Notes: generated by a model from the sequence alone, not told the origin. A stretch of DNA of 39,030 bases from Cytophagales bacterium (GCA_013298985.1 JAAFJS010000024.1:1-39030), one strand, 5' to 3'; shown: positions 1-9,177, numbered from the stretch's first letter. Numbers and translations: made by a program.

Positions 1-102
1 AGGTGCTAAGGGCTGTAAGTCCAATTTGCTTTCATTACAAGCAGTATAAATGCCAAATGAAAACAAAAAAGCAAGTGGTAAAACAATTTTGTATTTTTTC
101 AT
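1..102 (-). CDS. SusD/RagB-family lipoprotein, N-terminus only
   Basis: Only the first 34 codons lie in the window; the gene continues past the left edge. The ATG is at 102 on the minus strand. The peptide starts MKKYKIVLPLAFLFSFG and reaches a cysteine at residue 22 (context IYTACNES), followed by a hydrophilic stretch with LDLQP. A basic start, hydrophobic core and early Cys fit a lipoprotein signal peptide, and 'Cys then KLDLQP-like' is the usual beginning of SusD proteins. It lies directly downstream of the SusC gene on the same strand, 90 bp away, the standard position for the surface-exposed substrate-binding partner that caps the SusC channel. The residue three before the Cys is Tyr rather than Leu, so the lipobox is not ideal. 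The assignment rests mainly on context plus the N-terminus. Confidence 0.75.
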   Translation of the reverse strand, partial: MKKYKIVLPLAFLFSFGIYTACNESKLDLQPLAP

Positions 103-144
103 AATCAATTTAATTAAATATGTTTGAATTTTCAATTTACCGTC

Positions 145-190
145 AAAAACCTGAAGTTTAATTTTTTTGTTCTACTTCAGGTTTTTTTTT
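145..190 (-). terminator. Intercistronic hairpin between susC and susD
   Basis: A perfect 13-bp inverted repeat: 145-157 (AAAAACCTGAAGT) pairs with 174-186 (ACTTCAGGTTTTT), loop 16 nt. In the minus-strand transcript the core stem ACCTGAAGT/ACTTCAGGT is followed by five U. It starts 7 bp after the SusC stop codon and ends 43 bp before the SusD start. It could be a partial terminator that lowers SusD relative to SusC, or a stabilising 3' end. Its mirrored A/T flanks would also let it act on the plus strand, but no plus-strand gene ends here. Confidence 0.6.
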
Positions 191-192
191 TG

Positions 193-3100
193 TTAAAATG
201 TAGCAGATAAACCGAGTGTAAAGGTTCTTGCAGGTGGCAAGATGTTATTTTCGGGGTCTATGCCTGTCCAGTTGGTAAAGGTAAAGACGTTTGTACCGCT
301 TACAAATATTCTGCATCTGTCCATTACGCCTATCTTGGTCATTACGCTTTTGGGTACGCTATACCCTATTTGGAAGTTTTTGAGGCGCAAGAAAGCGGCA
401 CTTTCTACCCAACGGCTGGAGAATCTGGTATTGCCTGCGGGGTCGTTGCGGACTGCTCTTGGCATGGTCGTAGAAGGATTTTGCGGAGTCCAACGGTTTA
501 ATACGCTTGTCCACTGATTATTCCCTGTCCCAGCCATGCTTTCGCCGCCCCAGCGTTCGCCATTAATTTTATCTACATCACCCACGCCTTGGAAGAAGAT
601 GGACAAATCAAAGCCTTTCCAGTTAGCACTCAGGTTGATGCCGTAATAGAAACCTGCAATGGTTTTACCCAAATACACCCTATCAAAGGCATTGATTACG
701 CCATCTAAGGAATCTTTGTAGGTAGTGCCTGGTACAGAAGGCGCGCTACGGGTGTCTAAGAAGTACATATCACCAGGCTTAAAGTTGTCGCCATTGTTGG
801 CATCAGAGTTTGTTCTTCTCCAATTATTGATTTCTTCTTGCGTCTGGAAAATACCACCTGCTTTGTAGCCCCACAAATAGTTAAGCGAATAACCTTCTTC
901 TATTCTGCCTCCCTCGCCGCCAAAAGGCTGATTGCGGAATACGCTGACCGTATTATTTTTTACCGTAGTTAAGTTGCCACCTATGTTAAAGGTAAAATCA
1001 TCTCCTATTTTTCCGTTATAACCGAGTTGTAACTCTATCCCACTATTCCTGACCGAGGCAATGTTCAGAATAGGTTGATTCTGATTCCCTACACTTGCGG
1101 GTAGCTGTGCGCCTTGCAAAATACCTGTCGTCAGGCGACTGTAATACTCGACAGTTGCGGTAAGTCTGTTGTTTAAGAATACACCATCAAAACCTACATT
1201 GGTAGTATTGGCAACTTCCCAAGACAAATCTACCACAGGGAAATCAGGCAAAGCAACACCAAAGCGCAAGTTACCAATCGCATTGCCTGCGCCTGAGCCT
1301 GTAGAGTAGTCAGAAGAGGTAGAAACTTTAGAGAGGAAGGCAAAAGAAGCTGTTTCTTGGTTACCTAACTGTCCCCAGCCACCGCGTAGCTTTAGGTCAT
1401 TGATGAAAGTCAAATCTTTCATGAAGTTTTCTTGGCTAATTCTCCATGCCAGCGCAAAGGAAGGGAATGTTCCCCACTTATAGCCAGGGGCAAATCGTGA
1501 GCTACCATCGCGACGTACGGTTACGTCTGCGTAGTATTTGTTGCTGTATTTGTAGCTAATTCTGCCCATGTAGCCCTGCAAGGCATTCAACTCTCTGAAG
1601 GAAGCCCCATTACTGAAAGGTTGAATGTTATTTACGCCTCTAAACAAGGGGTCAGCCAAAGCAATTTGTGCAGAAGAAGCACTCACAAAGTCATATTTGT
1701 ATTGCTGGTCCATGGCGTTCAAAATCACATCAAAATTGTGTTCGCCAAAACTTTTATTGTAAGTGATGCTAAACTCTTTGACCAAGTTGGTATTGCGCGT
1801 ATGCCTTTCTCCATAGCCGCCTTTGGAAGTTCCATCATTGCCTGCGTAAGGATTCCCTGGTGTTTGCGAGAATAGGTACAAGTTAAAATCCTCCCACGAA
1901 TTTCGTCTGTTGTAATACCAATCCCCACTAAAAGTGCCTCGGAATTTCAAGCCTTTGAGAGGTTCTATTTGCAGGTAGGCTGTCCCCATGTTGCGGAGCA
2001 TATTATAACGCGTATCCCTGAGTGCTTGTTGAGCAAAAATATTATTATTGGTTTCTACTCCCCAAAGCAAGGAAGGGTCACCATCAAATACCTGAGCAGG
2101 AATAGGCAATAAAAATAGGGGTCTGGCTACCTGCTGTCCAAGTTCAGGATTGGGCTTGAACCTGGCACTAACCGAAGGCGCAAAGCCTGTGGGGTGCGTA
2201 GGGTCATAGATTTGCTGCCAAGGTGAAGTTTGTGCGGCATAGCCCAAGTCCGAGCCTGTATTGTCCAAGGCATTGATATACCCTAAGCGGTAAGTAGCCC
2301 CTACTTCAAAAATTTTAGAAATGCTACTCTTTACATTCGTGGCAAAGGTATAGCGTTCCATGTCATTCTGAATCAGCGTACTTTGGGTTTTGCCGTAGCC
2401 CGCTGAAACGTAATAGGTAGTAGCATCACTGCCTCCATAAACTTTGGCACTGTAATCTTCTATGATAGCATTTTTCTGCACCAAGGGATTCTGCCAATCT
2501 ACATTGGGGCGATTCCCCAAATACCGAGAGTCTGTCGCAATAAATTCAGGAGGAAGATTTTTTAACTCATCAGGATTATTGGCGTAAGACTCTTGGTAGA
2601 GGCGTGTGTATTGGTTTACATCAAGCATATCAAAGGTCTTGGCGATATTTTGTACGCCACGAGAAGCATTGAATTCTACCTTGGGTTTGCCTGACTTGCC
2701 GCGCTTGGTGGTAATCAAAATCACCCCATTAGATGCACGCACGCCGTAAATAGCTGAAGCGGAGGCATCTTTGAGTACGGTCATGGACTCTATGTCGTTT
2801 GGGTTTATCAGGTTCAGTACGTTTACGTTCCCGCGAATATCACCAGTGGCACCATCTGTTATCCCACTCCCAAACTCTGTAAGCGGAATGCCATCTACTA
2901 CATATAGCGGTTCTGCATAACCAAAGGTACTTACGCCGCGAATACGCACCGTAGGGCGGTCGTTAGGATTACCGCTTGGCGTAGAAACAAAAACACCCGC
3001 CATTCTGCCCTGCATTGCTAATTCGGGCTGCATTGCCACACTTTTAGAGATTTCTTCGGAATTAACTACGGAAACCGCCCCTGTCAAGTCTTTCTTGTCC

Positions 3101-3855
3101 CTTTCGCCATAGCCAATGACCACAATGTCTTGTAAAGTCTTAACATCCACACTTATTTTTACGTCAATATTGGTGCGGTTGCCTATCTGGATTTCTTGAG
3201 TTTCAAAACCTACATAAGAAAACACCAAAGTTGTTGTATTATCAGGAACAGAGATGACATATTTGCCGTCTGAATCTGTAATAGTACCAGTGCTTGTGCC
3301 TTTGGCAACTACGTTTGCACCTGGGACGGGGTTGTTATCCTCTGCCGAGGTTACTGTGCCTGAGATGCGTTTCTCTACTCTCATCAAACCACCTGAAATA
3401 ACGGTGTTTAACTGAGGAATCGTGGTGGTTTCCAGCGGAGTCAGCAAAGAAGAAGTAGGTGTAGGAAGTGCCTCTACTTTTTCCACTATTTTCTCGGGCG
3501 TGATGATGAAAAGCTGGCTTTCCATTTGCTGATAGCGCAAGCCAAAAGGTGTGAGCAAACCCTCTAATACTTGCTCAATCTTTTCGTTTTTAGGTACTTG
3601 CACAACCATTAATCTTTCTGCCTTGATAGCACCCGCATACACAAAATGGACTTTGTACTTATCTTCTAAGTTTTTGAGTACACTTTTCAGTGTTTGCGCG
3701 TTTGTTTTCTCAGGTTTTTCCGTTTGGAGGCGCGCTGTTAGGTCGTCCTGCCTGCGCGCTAAGGTCTGCGCCTGCAAACTCAAATGGAATAAAACTGTAA
3801 TTACCAGCGATAAACATAACCGCCAATAGGTTTGTCTTAGTAACTTCGTTTTCAT
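193..3855 (-). CDS. SusC/RagA-type TonB-dependent outer-membrane transporter with STN signalling domain
   Basis: A 1220-residue outer-membrane receptor that imports a ligand (glycan, peptide or other large nutrient) using TonB energy. Order of parts: signal peptide (residues 1-30, ending LSLQAQ); an STN (secretin/TonB N-terminal) domain at about 50-122; a carboxypeptidase-regulatory-like beta domain at about 163-240 (starts ISGTVTSAEDNNPVPGANV); a plug domain at about 250-385 (VVIGYGERDKKDLTGAV, then the typical LYVVDGIPL and ITTKRGKSGKPKVEF); and a long beta-barrel ending in LGLSATF with a terminal aromatic. Length is normal for the family. The STN domain is the part that contacts a FecR anti-sigma factor, and a FecR gene and ECF sigma gene lie immediately upstream (47 bp to FecR), so this is a transducer and not just a transporter. 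The substrate cannot be read from the sequence. No polysaccharide-degrading enzymes lie on the visible side. Confidence 0.95.
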   Translation of the reverse strand: MKTKLLRQTYWRLCLSLVITVLFHLSLQAQTLARRQDDLTARLQTEKPEKTNAQTLKSVLKNLEDKYKVHFVYAGAIKAERLMVVQVPKNEKIEQVLEGLLTPFGLRYQQMESQLFIITPEKIVEKVEALPTPTSSLLTPLETTTIPQLNTVISGGLMRVEKRISGTVTSAEDNNPVPGANVVAKGTSTGTITDSDGKYVISVPDNTTTLVFSYVGFETQEIQIGNRTNIDVKISVDVKTLQDIVVIGYGERDKKDLTGAVSVVNSEEISKSVAMQPELAMQGRMAGVFVSTPSGNPNDRPTVRIRGVSTFGYAEPLYVVDGIPLTEFGSGITDGATGDIRGNVNVLNLINPNDIESMTVLKDASASAIYGVRASNGVILITTKRGKSGKPKVEFNASRGVQNIAKTFDMLDVNQYTRLYQESYANNPDELKNLPPEFIATDSRYLGNRPNVDWQNPLVQKNAIIEDYSAKVYGGSDATTYYVSAGYGKTQSTLIQNDMERYTFATNVKSSISKIFEVGATYRLGYINALDNTGSDLGYAAQTSPWQQIYDPTHPTGFAPSVSARFKPNPELGQQVARPLFLLPIPAQVFDGDPSLLWGVETNNNIFAQQALRDTRYNMLRNMGTAYLQIEPLKGLKFRGTFSGDWYYNRRNSWEDFNLYLFSQTPGNPYAGNDGTSKGGYGERHTRNTNLVKEFSITYNKSFGEHNFDVILNAMDQQYKYDFVSASSAQIALADPLFRGVNNIQPFSNGASFRELNALQGYMGRISYKYSNKYYADVTVRRDGSSRFAPGYKWGTFPSFALAWRISQENFMKDLTFINDLKLRGGWGQLGNQETASFAFLSKVSTSSDYSTGSGAGNAIGNLRFGVALPDFPVVDLSWEVANTTNVGFDGVFLNNRLTATVEYYSRLTTGILQGAQLPASVGNQNQPILNIASVRNSGIELQLGYNGKIGDDFTFNIGGNLTTVKNNTVSVFRNQPFGGEGGRIEEGYSLNYLWGYKAGGIFQTQEEINNWRRTNSDANNGDNFKPGDMYFLDTRSAPSVPGTTYKDSLDGVINAFDRVYLGKTIAGFYYGINLSANWKGFDLSIFFQGVGDVDKINGERWGGESMAGTGNNQWTSVLNRWTPQNPSTTMPRAVRNDPAGNTRFSSRWVESAAFLRLKNFQIGYSVPKSVMTKIGVMDRCRIFVSGTNVFTFTNWTGIDPENNILPPARTFTLGLSATF

Positions 3856-3902
3856 AATTTACTTTATTTATTAGGTTAATTCTTACTTATTTTTATTTAT
3901 TT

Positions 3903-4982
3903 TCACTTGGTTTTCCGAGAAAAAACAACTTCTTTGTCCTTTTCTTTTTTGGTAATTTTTATATCAAGTGTGGTAGAAAGAACATCAAAAAATAATTGCT
4001 CATTTTTACAAGGAATCACCCCTGTAATAGTTTCTGAGGACATTTTTGTGTCTTGGAAAGTAACTTTTAGTCCATAGACATCTTCTATTTTTTTAGCTAC
4101 CTCAGCAAGCGGCGTACTTTCAAACACAAATTCTTGCGCTTTCCACGAGGTATAAAGTTTCGTTTTGATTTGCTTTTTGGTGAAACTCACCTGATTATTG
4201 CTTATTTCTACCATCTCATTGGGCAACATTTCTACTATTTGAGTAGGGGTGTCTTTGCCTTTGATATTTAGCTTTACCCTGCCCTCGTTCAGCACAACAG
4301 CTACATTATTTCTGCGATTCCAAACATTGAACTGCGTACCAAGTACCTCGACATCTACATTTGCCGAATGAACTATAAACTTGATAAGCCCTTGCTTTTC
4401 CCCATTTTTCTGTTTTTGTACCTCAAAAAATGCCTCTCCGTCAAGCCAAACTTCACGTGCTTCGCCTGCTTCCCAGGTATTTGGTACGCGTAGGTGAGAG
4501 TTGCTATTCAAAGTAACGACTGAGCCATCAGGCAGGTTAATTTTTTGGGTTTGTCCATAGGCAGTTTCGTAAGTGCTATTGGCTAAGTAGGTGTTTGTTA
4601 AGAAATAAGCCAATGCGCCCAGCGTGAATAAGATGACCAGCCCCGCCGCAATCCTTCGGAGGCGCGCAGGGAAAGTAAGTGCCTTAGTTTTAATAGGTCT
4701 TTCATTTTTAGCAACTTCAAAAACAGGCTTTTGGATTTGGAGATTTGCTTGAAAAAGTGTGATAGCGGCTTGGGTTTCATGCACATATTTCCCTGCTTGT
4801 TTGTTAGGAACAAGTGCATTGAGCAAACGCTTCGCTTCATTAATTTCGGATTGTTTCTCAGGATATTGGGTTACAAACTGCCCCCAAATACTTGCTACGG
4901 CTTTATCCTCTCCCAGTACCCACCTCTGGAAGGATTCATCTGCCACAAAATCTTCTACTTTATATGTAAGGTATTTTTCCAT
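3903..4982 (-). CDS. FecR-family anti-sigma factor
   Basis: A 359-residue inner-membrane regulator. It holds the neighbouring ECF sigma factor and releases it when SusC reports substrate through its STN domain. The N-terminal cytoplasmic part (about 1-108) binds sigma. A single membrane segment lies at about 109-129 (RRIAAGLVILFTLGALAYFL). The periplasmic FecR domain follows at about 138-245 (AYGQTQKINLPDGSVVTLNS and the WLDGEAFFEV motif), then a C-terminal STN-like domain (DUF4974 type) at about 275-350. An in-frame ATG 15 codons further upstream exists, but MEKYLTYKVEDF is the normal family start and is preceded by AAGGAAG four bases before the ATG, an unusually good ribosome-binding site for this phylum. 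It lies 92 bp after the sigma gene and 47 bp before susC, same strand, so one operon is likely. Confidence 0.93.
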   Translation of the reverse strand: MEKYLTYKVEDFVADESFQRWVLGEDKAVASIWGQFVTQYPEKQSEINEAKRLLNALVPNKQAGKYVHETQAAITLFQANLQIQKPVFEVAKNERPIKTKALTFPARLRRIAAGLVILFTLGALAYFLTNTYLANSTYETAYGQTQKINLPDGSVVTLNSNSHLRVPNTWEAGEAREVWLDGEAFFEVQKQKNGEKQGLIKFIVHSANVDVEVLGTQFNVWNRRNNVAVVLNEGRVKLNIKGKDTPTQIVEMLPNEMVEISNNQVSFTKKQIKTKLYTSWKAQEFVFESTPLAEVAKKIEDVYGLKVTFQDTKMSSETITGVIPCKNEQLFFDVLSTTLDIKITKKEKDKEVVFSRKTK

Positions 4983-5047
4983 TGACTTCCTTAATTGTGA
5001 AAAATTGATGTTTAACACAAAGAGCAAGACATTGAGGTTTTCTAATC

Positions 5048-5067
5048 AAAAAAATTTTTTTTTTTTT
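5048..5067. repeat. A7T13 homopolymer tract
   Basis: A run of seven A followed directly by thirteen T on the plus strand, in the 92-bp gap between the sigma and FecR genes. It is non-coding, so slippage would not change a protein, but it could change spacing or stability of the intercistronic RNA. Confidence 0.8.
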
Positions 5068-5074
5068 ACTGAAA

Positions 5075-5638
5075 CTAAAAAAGTAAAAGTAATAGCAGGC
5101 TGCACGCACTTAGGTACTCGCGTAACAGTTTTAAAGACTTGTAAATCAGGTTATAAAGTGGCTGGTAGGTGATGCCCATAATCTCGGCAATTTCTTCGTA
5201 GCTTAGTCCTTCATAGAACTTCAAGTAAATAGCCTCACGTTGGCGTTTGGAAAGTTGATTGAGAGCCTTGACTAATTTTTCTTGGCGTTCTTTTGTATTT
5301 TGTTCATGTATCAAAAAGTCTTCTTGGGAAAAAACCACATCAAAGTCTGCTTCCAAATTGTCTAATTCTTTCTTTTTCTGAGTTTTATGATAAACAATTC
5401 TTCGGCGCAAAGACTTAAAAAGATAGGGTTTAATATAATTGACATCACTGAGTTTTTCTCTTTTTGTCCAGATTTCCATGAATACCTCTTGGATACAGTC
5501 CTTACTCAAATCAGCATCACCTGCAATTTTTAAGCTATACTGATAGAGGTCAGCATAGTAATACTGCATCATTTCGCTGACCGCGTGTTCATCACCCTGT
5601 TTTAGCTGTTGCCAAAGTTCGTAATCGCTTTTTTTCAT
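5075..5638 (-). CDS. ECF-type RNA polymerase sigma factor (FecI-like)
   Basis: A 187-residue sigma-70 family factor of the extracytoplasmic-function group, first gene of the sigma/FecR/SusC/SusD operon. Region 2 is visible at about residues 20-90 (ADLSKDCIQEVFMEIWTKRE, promoter -10 binding and core contact). Region 4 lies at about 125-178 (LSKRQREAIYLKFYEGLSY, EEIAEIMGITYQ, a helix-turn-helix for the -35 element). Region 3 is absent, as expected for ECF factors. The protein ends in a short hydrophobic tail, SACSLLLLLLF, seen often enough in Bacteroidetes ECF factors that I do not treat it as a frameshift. It probably directs transcription of susC/susD and perhaps its own operon. Confidence 0.95.
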   Translation of the reverse strand: MKKSDYELWQQLKQGDEHAVSEMMQYYYADLYQYSLKIAGDADLSKDCIQEVFMEIWTKREKLSDVNYIKPYLFKSLRRRIVYHKTQKKKELDNLEADFDVVFSQEDFLIHEQNTKERQEKLVKALNQLSKRQREAIYLKFYEGLSYEEIAEIMGITYQPLYNLIYKSLKLLREYLSACSLLLLLLF

Positions 5639-5700
5639 GTAGAGGCAAAAAAATTATACGCAATTTCTGTAAAGTAAATGTAATAAACAATTAAGATTTG

Positions 5701-5737
5701 CATAACCTCTCACTTTTTTATTTGAGAGGCGGTTATG
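5701..5737. other. Inverted repeat in the divergent sigma / Tricorn intergenic region
   Basis: CATAACC at 5701-5707 pairs with GGTTATG at 5731-5737, and TCTCA at 5708-5712 with TGAGA at 5723-5727. This leaves a 3-nt bulge (5728-5730) and a loop of mostly T. It is 63 bp upstream of the sigma start and 112 bp upstream of the protease start, so it could be a 5'-UTR hairpin of the sigma mRNA or a protein-binding site. There is no U-run on either side, so it is not a terminator. Confidence 0.4.
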
Positions 5738-5848
5738 GGGGGCATAGATATTGAGCAATTATAAAAAGATTTTAAAACGCAGATACAACTATAAAAAAAT
5801 AACCTATTTTTACTTTTTAATTTTAAAAACTTAAATTTCAAAAAACGT

Positions 5849-8800
5849 ATGATGATGACAAAATTAATTTTTTGCTTTTTTTGTGTTGCTTTCAGCATTT
5901 TTACTGGTAGCACGCAGCTTGCCTTCGCGCAAGAAAACCCACTTTGGTTGCGCTATCCCGCGCTTTCCCCTGATGGGCAGACCATTGTGTTTGCCTACAA
6001 AGGTGATTTGTACCGTATGCCAAGCGCAGGCGGGCAGGCTGTCCCGCTTACCCTGCATGAAGGGTACGACTTTATGCCAATATGGTCGCACGATAGCAAA
6101 TCAATCGCCTTTGCCTCAGACCGTTATGGCAATTTTGATGTATTTGTGATGCCTGCCACAGGAGGCGAAGCCAAACGCCTCACTTTTCACTCTGGCGCAG
6201 ACCTGCCCAGCGACTTTTCTTCTGATGACAAAAATGTGATTTTCCAAGGCAATCGTATCTCTGGGGCAAAAAATAGCCAGTTCCCACGCCTTTTTGACCA
6301 GCTTTATGCAGTCCCTGTCATTGGTGGACAGGCAAAAATGGTTTTGGACTTTCAGGCGGAGTACGCCAAATACAGCAAAGACGGCAAAAAACTCCTTTTC
6401 CATGATTGGAAAGGCTATGAGGACGACTGGCGCAAGCACCATACCTCGTCCGTAACGCGCGATGTCTGGGTGTACGATATTCCCTCTGAAAAATATACGC
6501 AAATCTCTACCTTTAATGGCGAAGACCGCAATCCTGTTTTTGGAAAAAATGAAAGCGAAATTTATTATTTGAGTGAGCAATCAGGTTCGTTTAACATTTG
6601 GAAATCAAGCATTTCGGGTGCTAAAGGCGAGCAAATTACCAAGCTTTCAAAGCACCCTGTCCGTTTTCTGAGCAAGGCTGAAAATGGTACGCTTTGCTTT
6701 GGGTATAATGGTGAAATTTATACCATGAAAGAGGGCGCACAAGCCCAAAAAGTCAGTGTACAAATTATGATTGATGGAAGGCTGAATACTGAAAAAATAG
6801 TACCAATTAGCGGAGGCGCAACGGAAATGGCACTTTCCCCCAACGGAAAGGAAATTGCTTTTGTGTTTAGAGGCGAAATTTTTGTAACATCAGTAGAGGG
6901 CGGAATTACCAAAAGAATTACCAATACGCCACAGCAGGAAAGAACGGTGAGTTTTAGCCCCGATGGGAAATCTTTGGTCTATGCCGCCGAACGCAATAAC
7001 AACTGGGACGTTTACAAAACCACCATTGTTCGCAAGGAAGAACCCTATTTTTATGCTGCTACAATTTTAAAGGAAGAGCCTGTCGTAGCTACGCAGGCGG
7101 AGGAGTTCCAGCCTTCATTTTCTCCTGATGGCAAGGAAATAGCCTATTTGGAAGAGCGCACTACGCTGAAAGTCTATAACTTAGAAGGTAAAAATACAAG
7201 AACAGTGTTGAAAGGAACTTACAACTATTCCTATTCTGATGGCGACCAATATTATCAGTGGTCGCCTGATAGCAAGTGGTTTTTGGTGGATTTTATTCCC
7301 CAAGGCGGGCAGATATTTGTAGGCGAAATAGGCTTGGTCGCGGCAGATGGCAAAAGCGAGCCAACCAATCTCTCCAATAGTGGCTACTCCGACGGAAACG
7401 GCAAGTGGATGATGGAAGGCAAGATGCTTATTTGGTTTTCTGACCGCGACGGCATGAAAAATCATGGCTCTTGGGGCGGGGAAAATGACGTTTATGGTAT
7501 GTTTTTCACCCAAGACGCGTTTGACCGTTTCAAACTCAATAAAGAAGATTTTGCCCTTTTGAAGGAACAAGAAGAAAAAGAAAAGAAAGAGGAGAAAAAG
7601 GACGAGAAGAAAGAGGACAAAAAAGAGGAGAAAGCTGAACCTAAAAAACTCCCCTCGCCTAATGGAGAGGGGCAGGGGGTGAGGCTAAACTTTGAACTTG
7701 AAAATATTGCTGACCGCAAAGTGCGCCTGACCTTGCACTCCTCACGTTTGAGTGATGCCGTTCTTTCTCCCAATGGCGAAAAACTATACTATCTTGCACG
7801 TTTTGAGGGAGGTTCTGACCTTTGGGTTACGGAAACACGCACCAAAGAAACCAAATTATTGGTCAAAGGGGCAGGTTTTGGTATGGAAATGACCAAAGAT
7901 GGCAAATCTATTTTCATTATTTCAAATGGAAATATCGTAAAAATAGATGCAGAAAGCGGCAAACGCGACCCCGTCAGCATCAATGGGGAAATGAACCTGA
8001 ACTACTTGGTAGAAAAAGCCTATATTTTTGACCATGCTTGGCGACAAGTGGTGAAGAAATTTTATGTAACCAATTTGCATGGCGTAGAGTGGAAATTTTA
8101 TTATGATGAATACAAGCGTTTCCTGCCTTACATCAACAATAACTACGATTTTGCAGAAATGCTTTCCGAAATGCTGGGCGAGCTAAATGCCTCACACACA
8201 GGTAGTGGCTACCGTCGTCCTCAAAATGCCGAAGATGCAACTGCTTCTTTGGGTATTTTTTATGATGAAACTTTTACAGCAAACGGACTGAAAATCAGTG
8301 AAATTATCAAGAAAAGTCCTTTGGATAATGCCAAGTCCAAGGTAAAGGCTGGACACATCATCGAGAAAATAGACGGTGTAGATATTACAACGAGCATGGA
8401 TTTTTATGCACTACTGAATCGCAAAATAGGCAAACTGACCTTGCTTTCTGTTTTTGACCCTGCTACAAATACTCGATTTGAAGAAACACTAAAACCGATA
8501 AGCCGAGGTGAGGAAAATGAACTGCTTTACAAACGCTGGGTGGAGCAGCGCAGAAAAGAAACCGAAGAACTCTCTGGCGGAAAGGTGGGCTACGTACACG
8601 TGCGCGGCATGGACGATGGCAGTTTTCGCACCGTAGTTGATGAGGTGCTGGGTCGCAACAATGACAAGGAATCTCTCATTGTAGATACACGCTTTAACGG
8701 CGGCGGTTGGCTACATGATGATTTGGCGACTTTCCTCAGTGGCAAAAAGTACATGGACATGGTGCCAAGAGAACAGAAAATGGGCTTAGAACCCATGCGA

Positions 8801-9154
8801 AAATGGACAAAACCCGTAGCCCTTCTTATGGGTGAAAGCAACTACTCTGACGCACACCTTTTTCCGCTTGCTTTCAAGGCATACAGCATCGGCAATACGG
8901 TCGGTATGCCCGTCCCAGGCACTGGAACGGCAGTTTGGTGGGAAACGCAGATAGACCCTACGCTATACTTCGGGATTCCGCAGGTAGGCATGGTAGATAT
9001 GCAAGGCAAGTACGCAGAAAATACGCAGTTAGAGCCTGACGTAAAAATGAAAAACGAGCCAGCTATCCTCAAAAAAGGTAAAGACCAACAAATAGAAAAA
9101 GCAGTACAAGAATTGATGAAAAAAGGAGGGAAACCTGTAGGGATTGGTGAGTAA
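5849..9154 (+). CDS. Tricorn-like S41-family serine protease, exported
   Basis: A 1101-residue homolog of the Tricorn peptidase, which degrades oligopeptides. A signal peptide covers residues 1-27 (ending QLAFA), so in this organism the enzyme acts in the periplasm. Next come beta-propeller repeats (about 30-560) with many 'SPDG' blades (YPALSPDGQTIVFAY, FSPDGKSLVYAAERNNNWDV). A lysine/glutamate-rich linker lies at about 570-600, a second propeller part to about 700, a core domain, a PDZ-like segment (about 800-870) and the C-terminal S41 domain. All four catalytic positions of archaeal Tricorn can be matched: Ser782-His783 (NASHTGSG), Ser1000-Asp1001 (NYSDAHLFP) and Glu1057 (YAENTQLEPD), with spacings close to the archaeal ones. 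A palindromic repeat is inserted in frame at 7649-7686. The first three codons are all ATG, so the exact start is uncertain by two residues. Confidence 0.93.
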   Translation: MMMTKLIFCFFCVAFSIFTGSTQLAFAQENPLWLRYPALSPDGQTIVFAYKGDLYRMPSAGGQAVPLTLHEGYDFMPIWSHDSKSIAFASDRYGNFDVFVMPATGGEAKRLTFHSGADLPSDFSSDDKNVIFQGNRISGAKNSQFPRLFDQLYAVPVIGGQAKMVLDFQAEYAKYSKDGKKLLFHDWKGYEDDWRKHHTSSVTRDVWVYDIPSEKYTQISTFNGEDRNPVFGKNESEIYYLSEQSGSFNIWKSSISGAKGEQITKLSKHPVRFLSKAENGTLCFGYNGEIYTMKEGAQAQKVSVQIMIDGRLNTEKIVPISGGATEMALSPNGKEIAFVFRGEIFVTSVEGGITKRITNTPQQERTVSFSPDGKSLVYAAERNNNWDVYKTTIVRKEEPYFYAATILKEEPVVATQAEEFQPSFSPDGKEIAYLEERTTLKVYNLEGKNTRTVLKGTYNYSYSDGDQYYQWSPDSKWFLVDFIPQGGQIFVGEIGLVAADGKSEPTNLSNSGYSDGNGKWMMEGKMLIWFSDRDGMKNHGSWGGENDVYGMFFTQDAFDRFKLNKEDFALLKEQEEKEKKEEKKDEKKEDKKEEKAEPKKLPSPNGEGQGVRLNFELENIADRKVRLTLHSSRLSDAVLSPNGEKLYYLARFEGGSDLWVTETRTKETKLLVKGAGFGMEMTKDGKSIFIISNGNIVKIDAESGKRDPVSINGEMNLNYLVEKAYIFDHAWRQVVKKFYVTNLHGVEWKFYYDEYKRFLPYINNNYDFAEMLSEMLGELNASHTGSGYRRPQNAEDATASLGIFYDETFTANGLKISEIIKKSPLDNAKSKVKAGHIIEKIDGVDITTSMDFYALLNRKIGKLTLLSVFDPATNTRFEETLKPISRGEENELLYKRWVEQRRKETEELSGGKVGYVHVRGMDDGSFRTVVDEVLGRNNDKESLIVDTRFNGGGWLHDDLATFLSGKKYMDMVPREQKMGLEPMRKWTKPVALLMGESNYSDAHLFPLAFKAYSIGNTVGMPVPGTGTAVWWETQIDPTLYFGIPQVGMVDMQGKYAENTQLEPDVKMKNEPAILKKGKDQQIEKAVQELMKKGGKPVGIGE
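7649..7686 (+). repeat. GC-rich palindromic repeat inserted in frame in the Tricorn-like gene
   Basis: A 38-bp element encoding residues 601-612 (LPSPNGEGQGVR). It contains a hairpin (CCCCTC at 7651-7656 with GAGGGG at 7667-7672) followed by CAGGGGGTGAGGCT. The same end sequence, GGGGTGAGGCT, closes the repeat at 15817-15893 inside the alpha-2-macroglobulin gene. It sits at the end of the lysine/glutamate-rich linker, where an insertion would be tolerated. Confidence 0.75.
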
Positions 9155-9177
9155 AATAGGTGTTGAAATACCTTGCT

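Noticed and set aside
4759-5172. A 137-codon open frame on the plus strand across the FecR start and sigma end
   Set aside because: It runs through the A7T13 tract and overlaps two well-supported genes on the other strand. No recognisable protein features.
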